Counted from the first letter of the stretch, positions 8,096-17,109 are shown. The stretch: 64,000 nt of DNA from UBA1672 sp965263215 (GCA_965263215.1 OZ253663.1:434001-498000); one strand, 5' to 3'. A program made the numbers and translations. The notes: generated from the letters alone by a model not told the origin.

Positions 8096-9817
8096 GTGAC
8101 CGACAACTCAGAAATTCCACCAATTCCACCGCCACATCAGGAACAAGAGCCTGAGAAATCTCTCGATACTGCCGTTGAGCGTATAAAGATCAGTGATGAA
8201 TATAAAGATCACGCCCTAAAACAAATTAAATCACTTGTGAAAGGCAACCAATGCGACCCTGAGAGCGTTACGTTAAAAGAGTTTGAGGGTGAGGTTCTGC
8301 ATTTCCAAGCCGAAACAATGCTTAACATCATGACCAAACTGAGCAACAGGCGTGTAGCTGGCCGCGTACAAGGCATGATAAAGGTCGATAACGAAATCGC
8401 CGCGAAAGAGGCCATGACGAAAGCCTATTTAACCTTGCATAAAGATAAGGACATGGAAAAGCAAATACGCGACACCTTTCTGAATAGGCCTGATCGGGGT
8501 TTTGCCGTTGACGGCGTTGTCGTACCTTTACCATTCTGGAAAAAAGAATTCGCCGTTCAAGAGCCATGCCTCACTTGTAAAACAACAGGTAATGTCACTT
8601 GTCTGCCTTGCGGTGGTAAAGGGGTTTCCCCCTGCCCACGATGCCACGGAACAGCCATGACGCACTGTAGCCATTGTAACGGCGCACAGATGGTGACAGG
8701 CCAAAACGGACAGCGTATACAGTGCCCCATTTGTCACGGACGCGGTAAAACAGGATGTAATCTTTGTGCGCAATCAGGCCGTGCGCAATGTAAAACCTGC
8801 CGTAGCCGCGGAACGACCACCTGCCCGAATTGTCAGGGAAACGCCTGGAGCAGCCTGATCCACACGGTCGAGATTCAGGCACGCACAGCGTTTGATTACC
8901 CGCGAGACAAGCTGCCCGATAAAGTTGTCGCGATGATTGAAAAATACGGCGATAAAATCAAAGAATATGCAGAGATAAAAATCGCACAAGATCATGTAAG
9001 CGTCGTTAACCATGATGATGAGGAAAAGGCGAAGGAACAAGAATTAGCGGATAAACGGCAAGATTTGCGCATCCCCATTCTCTACGAAGTTATTCTACCT
9101 TATGGGCATCTTGAATATATCATTAACGACAAAAGCTACTACACATTCTTGTTCGGTAACCAAGCCGCATTAGAGCACGTGTCCCCCTTTATTGACGACC
9201 TGATTAAAAATGGTGTTCGAAAACTCCATGACGCCGCCGAATTACGCGGTGATGTGCATGAGAATTTAAAGATGGCCGGCGAATATCGCACCGTAAAAGA
9301 AGGCATCGTGTTTACAGCTACGAGCTCTGTCAAAAAGGCAAAAGCCAAACTTAAACAGGCCAACATGCTCGGTTTGTCCGATAACAAAATCAGCGAAATC
9401 ATTACCCTATCTGACCGCGCGCTTAAAAATATCACGAAAAAGCCGCGTATGGTCGGCTTAGGGATATCCGCGCTAGTCAATCTTGTTATTTTCGGAGTTT
9501 ATTTTTTAACCCCCCTTCGCGATAGTTTAATCGGGCATGTACCAAACACTGCTCTACATGCTTTTGTTGATGGGATTGTTCTTTTGGCGACGATGTATAT
9601 CGGTGTAATGGCGATCCAAATGACGGCGGAATCTGCCATTAAGAAAACCATGGCGATGTTATTACCCGGCGGCATTAAAACGGCACCCCCCAAACTGGGG
9701 CAAGTCGCCTATTGGAATATCGTATTATCCCTCACGATTTTCATTGGTGTTGTCGCAATCAGCCCACAAACAGGCACAGCGCCTTCATGGTATATGCAAC
9801 TTCTTAGTATGTTCTAA
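8096..9817 (+). CDS. membrane protein with DnaJ-like zinc-finger (eight CxxC)
   Basis: A 573-residue protein with a GTG start, chosen because GGGAAAGAAG lies just before it (an upstream TTG at 8081 is also in frame). Residues about 158-246 contain eight CxxC pairs (CLTC, CLPC, CPRC, CSHC, CPIC, CNLC, CKTC, CPNC), several as CxxCxGxG, which resembles the DnaJ cysteine-rich domain roughly doubled. No J domain (HPD) is present. The N terminus is Pro/Glu-rich; the C-terminal third carries three hydrophobic helices (starting near VGLGISALVNLVIF), so the zinc domain is probably cytoplasmic and membrane-tethered. Function unknown; a chaperone-like or protein-binding role is an inference from the fold. 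Confidence 0.75.
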   Translation: MTDNSEIPPIPPPHQEQEPEKSLDTAVERIKISDEYKDHALKQIKSLVKGNQCDPESVTLKEFEGEVLHFQAETMLNIMTKLSNRRVAGRVQGMIKVDNEIAAKEAMTKAYLTLHKDKDMEKQIRDTFLNRPDRGFAVDGVVVPLPFWKKEFAVQEPCLTCKTTGNVTCLPCGGKGVSPCPRCHGTAMTHCSHCNGAQMVTGQNGQRIQCPICHGRGKTGCNLCAQSGRAQCKTCRSRGTTTCPNCQGNAWSSLIHTVEIQARTAFDYPRDKLPDKVVAMIEKYGDKIKEYAEIKIAQDHVSVVNHDDEEKAKEQELADKRQDLRIPILYEVILPYGHLEYIINDKSYYTFLFGNQAALEHVSPFIDDLIKNGVRKLHDAAELRGDVHENLKMAGEYRTVKEGIVFTATSSVKKAKAKLKQANMLGLSDNKISEIITLSDRALKNITKKPRMVGLGISALVNLVIFGVYFLTPLRDSLIGHVPNTALHAFVDGIVLLATMYIGVMAIQMTAESAIKKTMAMLLPGGIKTAPPKLGQVAYWNIVLSLTIFIGVVAISPQTGTAPSWYMQLLSMF

Positions 9818-9865
9818 AACAGTAGTTTATACGCCCTTACTGTATTTTAACTTGAACAAAAAAAG

Positions 9866-9898
9866 GGTCGTCCTGAGCTATAAAGCACCAGAACGACC
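9866..9898 (-). terminator. Rho-independent terminator
   Basis: GGTCGT pairs with ACGACC, and the stem continues imperfectly inward. On the minus strand the hairpin is followed by a run of Ts (the A-run just left of 9865 on the plus strand). It lies about 55 bp past the stop of the 9953-10456 gene. Confidence 0.7.
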
Positions 9899-9952
9899 AG
9901 CAAGCAAGGGACATAATTTCACTTGAAAGTGCAAGCACTTCTCTACATTAAG

Positions 9953-10456
9953 TTACTTTGTCAGTGTATTCTGTGCCAAAGCCTGATTTTTCAGGCATGT
10001 ACGATAAGCCGCGATCGTTTGAGCAGAATGAAGCGCGGGCTTACGCGTTACTTTGACGTGATGCTCTAGGATAGCATCAACATTGAGTACACTGGCATTG
10101 TCTTGAAGCTTTGGCTCGAGAGCGAAGCGAGCACCAAGCATCATTCCTAATGCAGCAATTTTACCAACCGAGCGTTGGGATCTGGCCGTGGATAATGTTG
10201 GGGGGGTGTGATGAAGAGTGTTGAGCAAGGGTGTACACACATCACCAGCGGCAGAGGAAGAACGTTTTTCAAACTTTAGTGTTTCATGTGAAACACTGTC
10301 GAAATCTGAATAATCATCGTCATAGACATAAGACCAAGCGGTCCCGACGGAGAAAACAAATAGGAATACAAGAAGCGTGAAGGCGCTTTGATACTTTTTG
10401 AACAGAGACACTGAACAACGAGAAAAAGTATCGAATTCTGAATTATATTGACCCAT
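9953..10456 (-). CDS. hypothetical single-pass membrane protein
   Basis: A 167-residue protein with one hydrophobic segment at about residues 26-43 (AFTLLVFLFVFSVGTAW) after a short basic N terminus, so it is either anchored by an N-in helix or exported. The remainder is polar, with two Cys. No family is recognised. GGTGAAAAG precedes the ATG. It stands alone between two plus-strand genes and has its own terminator. Confidence 0.5.
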   Translation of the reverse strand: MGQYNSEFDTFSRCSVSLFKKYQSAFTLLVFLFVFSVGTAWSYVYDDDYSDFDSVSHETLKFEKRSSSAAGDVCTPLLNTLHHTPPTLSTARSQRSVGKIAALGMMLGARFALEPKLQDNASVLNVDAILEHHVKVTRKPALHSAQTIAAYRTCLKNQALAQNTLTK

Positions 10457-10688
10457 TTCTTTTCACCATGAAAACGTCTAGTTTTTAACTTTAGGATAGC
10501 TATGCTTTTGCATATATCCCTATTCTTATCTCAACACATATCGAAGATTATGACAAATACTATCGTTTTGATTTTATTGCATTTTTTTCTTTATTTTCAA
10601 TTAAATACACGGAAAATTAGATCTGTATTTAATTTAAATTTTACAGGTCTGGTAAACTTTAAGCGTAAAACCGCAGGAACCTTATAGA

Positions 10689-11369
10689 ATGTCTAAACAA
10701 AGCCCGCTCGCACGCACTTTTCTTTTGATGATGCCGATGTTTATTCTTCCTGTGATATGGATATTAAGCGGGACAGGTATGTTTGATGGCGTGGTTGCCA
10801 AAGCACAAAACAGACCGCATCCATGGCCGCCGATTGTGGGGCAAGCTTACCCCGATTTGACATTAATTGATCAAGAAGGGCAGGAATTTAAACTTTCCTA
10901 TCTAAAAGGCAAGGTTATCGTGGTGGAGCCGATTGGCATGAATTGCCCCGCCTGTCAGGCCTTTGCCGGAGGAAATAAGTACGGCGCCTTTGAAAATAAT
11001 GCCGTAGCGCGCGATTTAAATGATTTTAAAACAATTTTTTCATATTATTCCAAAGGGTTACGCCTTCCCAATCCTGATGTCGTGTTCGTACAAATCTTGC
11101 TCTATGATATGAATATGGGCGCGCCAACCAAGGACGATGCCCGTAAATGGGCGGCACATTTCAATATTTCAAAGGATAATAATCACTTTGTGGCGGTTTT
11201 CCCCTATGATATGCGCGGAAAAGACAGTTTTGACATGATTCCGGGTTTTCAACTGATTGATAGGAATTTTATCCTTAAATCTGATTCCACAGGCCACCAC
11301 CCGAAACATAACCCCTATAAACACCTCATCCCCCTGACCCCGAAACTCGTGGCGGAGAGTGTGAATTAA
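10689..11369 (+). CDS. thioredoxin-fold (redoxin/SCO-like) protein, exported
   Basis: A 226-residue protein with an N-terminal hydrophobic signal or anchor (residues about 8-30). After it comes a thioredoxin-fold start (PDLTLIDQEGQEFKLSYLKGKVIVVEPIGMNCPACQAF) whose short core VEPIGMNCPACQAF carries a CPAC redox pair at the usual position for TlpA/SCO1/AhpC-type proteins. A late PGFQLIDRNF segment resembles the cis-Pro strand region. It probably acts on thiols or copper in the periplasm; the partner is not evident. GCAGGAACC precedes the start. It converges on the Sel1 gene with a four-base overlap. Confidence 0.65.
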   Translation: MSKQSPLARTFLLMMPMFILPVIWILSGTGMFDGVVAKAQNRPHPWPPIVGQAYPDLTLIDQEGQEFKLSYLKGKVIVVEPIGMNCPACQAFAGGNKYGAFENNAVARDLNDFKTIFSYYSKGLRLPNPDVVFVQILLYDMNMGAPTKDDARKWAAHFNISKDNNHFVAVFPYDMRGKDSFDMIPGFQLIDRNFILKSDSTGHHPKHNPYKHLIPLTPKLVAESVN

Positions 11370-12007
11370 TCATCTTTTGGCATAAAACCATCAATCAAAA
11401 GGCTGCATTCTGATTCATAAAGAGAATTTTCTTGTTCTAAAATTCTTTTCCATTTTTTAATTTCAGCCTCATCTTTTTTAAATCCATATTCTCCCTTCTT
11501 ATACGCATTTAATAAAAAAGACACCGCATTCTCATATCTGTGTTCTGCCGAAAGCCGAATATAATATAGGCCTAATTCTTCATTTTTATCAGTTCCAACG
11601 CCGTGAAATACATCGGAACCATAACACCACTGTGACGGTGCATAGCCTTGCTCAGCAGATTTTTTGTATAAATCTACTGCTTCATCATACATTTTATGAT
11701 CATATAAAAAGCATCCGTAATGATATTGCGCTTCAGGACAACCGCCTGTAGCTGATCTCTCCACAAGATTAAAGTATTTCGACTCATATTCTTTATTTGA
11801 TAGCTTTTCTTTAAGCCCCAAATTAGGAAGTTTTGTCTGCAAAAACAGAGCTTTTGGAACATCAGCGTCAATGTGAGGCCTTAAAAATTCAAGAGCCATA
11901 TCCAAAATTTGAGAACATTTTTCATCATATCCTTCAACATCACACGAAATGTTATAAGAAGCTTCTATCAATAATTCCGCAGCCCTTAAATTTTCGACGT
12001 ACTCCAT
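11366..12007 (-). CDS. Sel1-like repeat protein
   Basis: A 213-residue helical-repeat protein. Consecutive segments PEAQYHYGCFLYDHKMYDEAVDLYKKSAEQGYAPSQ (core YDEAVDLYKKSAEQGYAPS) and GVGTDKNEELGLYYIRLSAEHRYENA match the Sel1/TPR-type pattern of 36-40-residue units, usually a protein-interaction scaffold. A GTG at 12013 is in frame, but the ATG at 12007 with GGAG five bases upstream is the better start. No signal peptide. It begins three bases after the SIMPL gene stop, so it is coupled to it. The sequence is visibly more AT-rich than the core genes nearby. Confidence 0.7.
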   Translation of the reverse strand: MEYVENLRAAELLIEASYNISCDVEGYDEKCSQILDMALEFLRPHIDADVPKALFLQTKLPNLGLKEKLSNKEYESKYFNLVERSATGGCPEAQYHYGCFLYDHKMYDEAVDLYKKSAEQGYAPSQWCYGSDVFHGVGTDKNEELGLYYIRLSAEHRYENAVSFLLNAYKKGEYGFKKDEAEIKKWKRILEQENSLYESECSLLIDGFMPKDD

Positions 12008-12009
12008 AA

Positions 12010-12801
12010 TCACTCCATTTCGTAGGTCACATTCACCTGCGCAGAGATGTTGATTTGTCCCAGAGCAAGCGCGGACGCATCACTGCCGCCGCCTGATGGT
12101 GCGCTTTGGATGGCATTTTGCATCATACGGTTTTGCCCGCGGCCACCCGCGCCGTGACGATAAAATGTGTGATATTGATTGGCGTTAATCGTGATCGGCT
12201 TCCCAAGTTCCATGCCAAGCGTTTCCGCCAGAGCCTTCGCCTTTTCCTGTGATGCTTTGGCCGCCATATCGCGCGCCTTATCACGATGTTCCCGCAATTT
12301 CGTGGTTGTGAATTGCACATTATCAACATGCGTGATGCCGAGCTGGAGCGCTTGGCTGACCAATGCCTCGTAATGATCCAACGTTTTTAATTTTATCTGA
12401 ATGCCTTTGCGCACACTATAATAGGTAATCTCAAGCGGGCTGCACTTGCCGGACATTTCATCATCATAGCGGCAATTCTTATAAGTCGGCTGTACACTTG
12501 TGTAATCTGTTTGAATGTATTTTTCTTCGACGTCTATTTTCTTATGTGCAAACGCGATGAGCGCAGCAATGGTTTGGTCATTTCTTTTTTGCGTCTCGAG
12601 GAGGGCAGTTCCGCGGCTTTCCGCCGTCATGGAAATAATCACCTGATCCGGCACAACGCGCACTTCGGCCTCTCCGGTCACACTGATCGTGCGGCGCGGC
12701 GTGTTCACATCAGGCGCGGCGTTTGCGGTAACCGAAAACAAAGCCCCTGACAAAAGAAGTGAAAAAACAAAGAAACCTACTGGTATAAATCGGAAATACA
12801 T
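12010..12801 (-). CDS. SIMPL (DUF541) domain periplasmic protein
   Basis: A 263-residue exported protein with a signal peptide ending in TANA. The mature part begins RTISVTGEAEVRVVPDQVIISM, whose core VTGEAEVRVVPDQ is the SIMPL/DUF541 (YggE-type) opening, followed by the typical QTDYTSVQPTY segment and the helical AKASQEKAKALAETLG stretch. Family members are periplasmic or outer-membrane associated and have been linked to oxidative-stress tolerance; the molecular role is unclear. It is coupled to the Sel1 gene downstream and follows the DUF4265 gene by 12 bp. Confidence 0.8.
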   Translation of the reverse strand: MYFRFIPVGFFVFSLLLSGALFSVTANAAPDVNTPRRTISVTGEAEVRVVPDQVIISMTAESRGTALLETQKRNDQTIAALIAFAHKKIDVEEKYIQTDYTSVQPTYKNCRYDDEMSGKCSPLEITYYSVRKGIQIKLKTLDHYEALVSQALQLGITHVDNVQFTTTKLREHRDKARDMAAKASQEKAKALAETLGMELGKPITINANQYHTFYRHGAGGRGQNRMMQNAIQSAPSGGGSDASALALGQINISAQVNVTYEME

Positions 12802-12813
12802 TCTACATCCTTT

Positions 12814-13302
12814 CTAAGATTCATGTGCACTTCTGGCTGTTTCATAATTAAGACGCTCTTCATTTTCATTAAAATACAGGTAGTCTGCAACTTTTTTAGC
12901 AGAATTCTCTTCCACACTAACAGCCAGAAAATTTTCTGATGACCACTCGATAAACGAACACATTCCTTCTAGTTCTTTAACTATCATATCCTTGGTGTTG
13001 ATAGATTTAGCGTTTCCAAACCACACTCTAAAACAGTGCGAATTTGATGGCTTTGTCACTTTCTGAACGACAGAATTTTCGTCAGTTTCTACTTCGTCAC
13101 CCAAAGCTAAATCAAATGCAAAAAAAGGTATGCAGCAAATTATATACTTCCTTTCATCTATCTTTTTTACCCATAATTGTTCCCATTGGCTGCGCCCATC
13201 AACATCTTCTAAATAAACTCTAATTATGTAGTTCGCTTTATCACGCCAAACTGGATTTTCATGAACATACACTTGGTCACCTGCTTGAAATTCTTTTTTC
13301 AT
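12814..13302 (-). CDS. DUF4265-like protein
   Basis: A 162-residue soluble protein. The middle, WEQLWVKKIDERKYIICCIP followed by FFAFDLALGDEVE, matches my recollection of the DUF4265 core. Function unknown; such small, sporadic, AT-rich proteins are sometimes immunity-like, but nothing here proves it. Its start overlaps the stop of the upstream 13299 gene in an ATGA arrangement, so the two are translationally coupled. The pair sits between rho and mnmE-side genes as an accessory insert. Confidence 0.55.
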   Translation of the reverse strand: MKKEFQAGDQVYVHENPVWRDKANYIIRVYLEDVDGRSQWEQLWVKKIDERKYIICCIPFFAFDLALGDEVETDENSVVQKVTKPSNSHCFRVWFGNAKSINTKDMIVKELEGMCSFIEWSSENFLAVSVEENSAKKVADYLYFNENEERLNYETARSAHES

Positions 13303-13682
13303 TTTTCTTTACTTATCTGTACATGATCGAATGAGCTAACAGTCTTCTGAGCAAATCCTTCTGGAGCTTCGATATACAGAGCAGTGGTATCATGCAGGCC
13401 GAATTTGATTTGCATTTTGTCGGTTACGATTTCAGCATCCAGATTATAGAACCACTCAGTATCGCCGGCACTCACTTCCTCAAAAGAAGGAACATCAATT
13501 AATAGCCGATCTTCGGAATCAAGAATTTTTTCCCACTCATTGACCTTAAGGCCGTATCCCTCAGATCGCAGAATCCAAAGCTTATAATCAGCGTGATCGA
13601 GCTGTTGTACAATTAGCTGAAATAGTAATCTCAAAGGAAAGCCTTGAGGTGTTTTATCCTCATCTTTGATCCAATATCTCAT
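13299..13682 (-). CDS. hypothetical protein coupled to DUF4265 gene
   Basis: A 127-residue soluble acidic protein of unknown family, with several Trp residues. The ATG at 13682 is set by a perfect AGGAGG nine bases upstream; a TTG at 13691 directly abuts that site and is unlikely. The stop overlaps the start of the DUF4265 gene by four bases. The strong ribosome-binding site and coupling suggest the two proteins are made together. Confidence 0.55.
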   Translation of the reverse strand: MRYWIKDEDKTPQGFPLRLLFQLIVQQLDHADYKLWILRSEGYGLKVNEWEKILDSEDRLLIDVPSFEEVSAGDTEWFYNLDAEIVTDKMQIKFGLHDTTALYIEAPEGFAQKTVSSFDHVQISKEK

Positions 13683-13757
13683 ATAAGACAACCTCCTCAG
13701 ATAAGCTATCCTAGCCGAGCCATAAAGTTACGACAATATATAAGAAGGGGAAGTGCT

Positions 13758-15014
13758 TTACTGATTCATCGCGTTGAAGAATTCGTCATTATCCTTCGTT
13801 TGCTTCATCTTACCGAGTAGGAATTCAACCGCATCGACAGTACCCATCGGGTTGAGAATACGGCGTAGCACCCACATTTTCTGGAGCGTGTCCTTATCAA
13901 CCAGAAGCTCTTCCTTACGTGTACCTGATTTTTGGATATCAATCGCAGGGAAGACGCGTTTATCGGCAAGCTTACGATCCAGAACAATTTCAGAGTTACC
14001 GGTACCCTTAAATTCTTCGAAGATCACCTCATCCATACGGCTACCCGTATCAATCAAGGCCGTGGCGATGATTGTTAATGATCCGCCTTGTTCGACGTTA
14101 CGCGCCGCACCGAAGAAACGCTTCGGGCGTTGCAAGGCGTTGGCATCCACACCACCGGTCAAAACTTTACCGGAGGATGGCACAACCGTGTTGTACGCAC
14201 GTGCCAAACGTGTGATCGAGTCGAGCAGGATAACAACGTCACGTTTATGTTCCACAAGGCGCTTGGCCTTTTCCATCACCATTTCGGCAACCTGTACGTG
14301 TCGTGAGGCAGGCTCATCGAATGTAGAGGAAACCACTTCACCACGCACGGAACGCGCCATGTCTGTCACTTCCTCGGGGCGTTCATCAATCAAAAGAACG
14401 ATCAAATAAGCATCGGGGTGATTTTCCGCGATGGATGTCGCGATATTTTGCATCATCACCGTTTTACCCGTACGAGGCGGCGCAACAATAAGCGCACGCT
14501 GACCGAAACCAATCGGTGATGTCATCTCAATGACGCGCTGAACCGTACATTTCTGTGTCGGATCATCATATTCCAATTTGATTTTGCGGTCGGGATAAAG
14601 AGGGGTGAGGTTATCGAAATTAATGCGGTGGCGGTGTTTGTCGGGGGCTTCGTTACTGATTGTGCCCACCCGGAGCAGCGCGAAATACCGCTCTGAATCC
14701 TTGGGCGCGCGGATCTCGCCTTCAACGATATCGCCTGTGCGTAAACCAAAACGCCTCACTTGTGACGGTGAGACATATATATCATCCGGGCCGGGAAGGT
14801 AGTTTTCCTCCGGAGAACGCAAGAAACCAAATCCATCTTGCAAAACTTCGAGAACACCAACGCCTGAAATCGGCACATCTTGGCTCGCCAATTTTTTGAG
14901 GATGGCAAACATCATATCTTGCTTGCGCATGGTGTTACAATTTTCGACTTCAAGCTCTTCCGCGAAAGCCAATAACTCGGCTGGAGAGCGTGTTTTCAAT
15001 TCCGTTAAATTCAT
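13758..15014 (-). CDS. rho: transcription termination factor Rho
   Basis: Hexameric RNA-dependent ATPase that ends transcription. Seen in order: an N-terminal Rho helix domain, the cold-shock-like RNA-binding domain with GFGFLRSPEENYLPGPDDIYVS (core LPGPDDIYVS), the Walker A motif APPRTGKT near residues 177-184, the Walker B strand VVILLDSITR, and the Q-loop and R-loop segments around GSLTIIATALIDTGSRMD. Length 418 is typical. It follows the haem genes on the same strand, separated by a 276-bp gap that contains a DnaA box. Confidence 0.97.
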   Translation of the reverse strand: MNLTELKTRSPAELLAFAEELEVENCNTMRKQDMMFAILKKLASQDVPISGVGVLEVLQDGFGFLRSPEENYLPGPDDIYVSPSQVRRFGLRTGDIVEGEIRAPKDSERYFALLRVGTISNEAPDKHRHRINFDNLTPLYPDRKIKLEYDDPTQKCTVQRVIEMTSPIGFGQRALIVAPPRTGKTVMMQNIATSIAENHPDAYLIVLLIDERPEEVTDMARSVRGEVVSSTFDEPASRHVQVAEMVMEKAKRLVEHKRDVVILLDSITRLARAYNTVVPSSGKVLTGGVDANALQRPKRFFGAARNVEQGGSLTIIATALIDTGSRMDEVIFEEFKGTGNSEIVLDRKLADKRVFPAIDIQKSGTRKEELLVDKDTLQKMWVLRRILNPMGTVDAVEFLLGKMKQTKDNDEFFNAMNQ

Positions 15015-15219
15015 GAAAAACTCGTAATTTAAATGATACCCAAATGGAGGAAGTTTAATACCTTAGTTATTATCTTATGGATAAAGCGTACGATCATATT
15101 ATGATGTTGAAAGCTTTTATCCCGCGCCGATCCCTGCCGGCAAATGTTACCCAAAATTTCTATGGATTTCTCTAAAGACAAATTTTTTATAGACCATAGC
15201 AGTCAAAAGAGTCAAGAGT

Positions 15220-15228
15220 TTATCCACA
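15220..15228 (+). promoter_or_regulatory. perfect DnaA box in the rho-hemJ gap
   Basis: TTATCCACA matches the consensus exactly. In the same 276-bp gap (15015-15290) lie a near match TATGGATAA at about 15076-15084 and two GANTC sites at 15209-15213 and 15233-15237. The gap otherwise holds only the presumed rho leader and promoter. This could be a regulatory DnaA site or part of an extended origin region. Confidence 0.5.
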
Positions 15229-15290
15229 TTTTGATTCGCGAAAACAAGTACATACGCGAAAGCTCTTATTTATTATGATAAATCAGTGCT

Positions 15291-15740
15291 TTAAAATGGC
15301 TGTACCACCGCGAGAATCACAATGATGATCATGATCATAGTCGGGACTTCGTTAAGAATTCGATAAAATTTCGCGGATTTTTCGTTTTTGTCGACGGCAA
15401 AGGCTTTGAGATATTTGATATACATATGGTGTACGCCTGTCATGGCGAACACAAACAATAATTTCGCATGCATCCAACCCGATATTTTATAAAGCTCCCA
15501 ATTCGCGTACAGCATGAGACAGCCCGCAATCCACGCCACAATCATGGCGGGGTTCATGATGAGTTTGAACAAACGCCGCTCCATGATTTTGAAAGTCTCG
15601 GATTTATCGCTCCCCACCTCGGCCTCGGCGTGATAAACGAAAATACGCGGCAGATAAAGCATCCCCGCCATCCATGAAATGACGGCGATAATATGCACCG
15701 CGCGTATCCATTCAAAATATGTAGAGAGGAATTCTTGCAT
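15291..15740 (-). CDS. hemJ: protoporphyrinogen IX oxidase HemJ
   Basis: A 149-residue integral membrane protein that oxidises protoporphyrinogen IX in many Proteobacteria lacking HemG or HemY. It shows four hydrophobic helices and the family pattern ILHI-like RAVHIIAVISWMAGMLYLPR, with core SWMAGMLYLPRIFVYH, holding conserved His, Trp and Arg; HHMYIKYLKAFA and a C-terminal NEVPTMIMI follow. Clustering with hemH and hemE supports the role. It is four bases downstream of a small unknown gene on the same strand. Confidence 0.88.
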   Translation of the reverse strand: MQEFLSTYFEWIRAVHIIAVISWMAGMLYLPRIFVYHAEAEVGSDKSETFKIMERRLFKLIMNPAMIVAWIAGCLMLYANWELYKISGWMHAKLLFVFAMTGVHHMYIKYLKAFAVDKNEKSAKFYRILNEVPTMIMIIIVILAVVQPF

Positions 15741-15744
15741 ATTA

Positions 15745-16005
15745 TTATCCCGCCGGTTTTATGTCAGTTGGAAATTTACTTATTTCATTCCAATCTTCGT
15801 CAACAATTCCCTTTTCTGAAGATCTACCATTCCAAGCTCTATTAAGATGTGCATAAACATGTCCTAAGTGGACAGAAAAATCAGCTTCTTCAAAGTCGTT
15901 GTCTTGCGTCATTCTATTTGTCAGTTCTTCCAAATGTTCTTTAGCTTCGTCAAGTGAATCAATTAATTGAACCCAAGCAAGATAATTTTCTTTTTCATTT
16001 ATCAT
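15745..16005 (-). CDS. small hypothetical protein inside the haem cluster
   Basis: An 86-residue acidic helical protein, with VHLGHVYAHLNRAWNGR as its most distinctive segment. No membrane segment or signal. It lies 12 bp after hemH and four bases before hemJ, all on the minus strand, so it is co-transcribed with haem genes. It is AT-rich compared with its neighbours, which suggests later insertion into the operon rather than a haem function. Family not recognised with certainty. Confidence 0.55.
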   Translation of the reverse strand: MINEKENYLAWVQLIDSLDEAKEHLEELTNRMTQDNDFEEADFSVHLGHVYAHLNRAWNGRSSEKGIVDEDWNEISKFPTDIKPAG

Positions 16006-16017
16006 ACCGTTCCCTCA

Positions 16018-17109
16018 TCACGCCGCCTTATTCAAATCAATCTCCACGCTACCCTCACGCATACAGCATCGCCCGAAATTCTCGGGGCAGATACATTCGA
16101 ACCCCTCGGCGGTGATGTCGGTGCGTTGTTCATGATCACGAACAAGCTTCGCCATCCCATCAATAAATGCCGAATGCGTGCCCACGGTTTGCGCGCGGTA
16201 GTATCCACTTTGCCCCAGTTTTTCGGCCTCTTCTTTATATTCAATATCAAGCTCCACGAGGGTCTCGACATGTTCCTGCGTGAAGGCGTGGGGATAAATG
16301 ATAATGGCGGTTTTATCCTCGGCGGCTTTTTCGATGGCTTCTTCCGTGGATGGGCCAATCCATTTCATCGGGCCAACGCGGCTCTGGTAGCATATCTGCC
16401 AATCAATCTCCGCGCCCAAATCACCTTCAATTTTTTCGGCGATGGCTTTGGCGGATTGCTCACACTGCCATTGATAGGGGTCACCCTTTTTCACGATTTT
16501 TTCCGGCAGTCCATGGGCAGAAAAGAGAATACGGATTTTTTCATGCCCGTCTTTCAAGGCCTTTTCATGCTCTGCCAGAATATTTTGCGCCGATGCCTGA
16601 ACGTAGCCCGCATTATCAGGATAACAACAAATCATGGATGTTTCGGTGTTCATACCCGCCTGATGCATCGCCTTGTTCCACACACCCAAAGATGACCATG
16701 TGGTGGTGGTTGAGAATTGCGGATAGAGCGGCAATATCACGATTTTATCCGCGCCCCAATCACGCACTTCACGCACGACTTGGGGGCTCATCGGGTGCCA
16801 ATAGCGCATGCAAACAAAGGTTTTGTAGGTAGCATCATTATCGCCTGCGTTTAGGGTTTCTTCGATCGCGGCGGCCTGAATATTGGTGTTTTCCAACAAT
16901 GGCGATTTATCCCCAAGCTCCCCGTAGGATTCCCCCGCCTCGCGCTTTGATCGTTTATTCGCAATCATCACCGCGAGAATACAGCGGATGGGAATAGGGG
17001 CAGTGATAATGTTTTTGTCCATGAAGAAATTAATCAAAAACGGGCGGATCGCATTTTTGTTATCCGGCCCACCAAGATTAAACAACACAACAGCTATCTT
17101 TTTGCTCAT
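16018..17109 (-). CDS. hemH: ferrochelatase
   Basis: Inserts Fe2+ into protoporphyrin IX to make haem. The 363-residue protein starts KIAVVLFNLGGPD, has the catalytic-His segment FSAHGLPEKI near residue 194, and a late acidic TQEHVETLVELDIEY block with the conserved Glu. The C terminus carries CICPENFGRCCM, a Cys cluster where some bacterial ferrochelatases, including that of Caulobacter, hold a [2Fe-2S] centre; whether these Cys bind a cluster is an inference. Its start overlaps the hemE stop by four bases. Confidence 0.95.
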   Translation of the reverse strand: MSKKIAVVLFNLGGPDNKNAIRPFLINFFMDKNIITAPIPIRCILAVMIANKRSKREAGESYGELGDKSPLLENTNIQAAAIEETLNAGDNDATYKTFVCMRYWHPMSPQVVREVRDWGADKIVILPLYPQFSTTTTWSSLGVWNKAMHQAGMNTETSMICCYPDNAGYVQASAQNILAEHEKALKDGHEKIRILFSAHGLPEKIVKKGDPYQWQCEQSAKAIAEKIEGDLGAEIDWQICYQSRVGPMKWIGPSTEEAIEKAAEDKTAIIIYPHAFTQEHVETLVELDIEYKEEAEKLGQSGYYRAQTVGTHSAFIDGMAKLVRDHEQRTDITAEGFECICPENFGRCCMREGSVEIDLNKAA

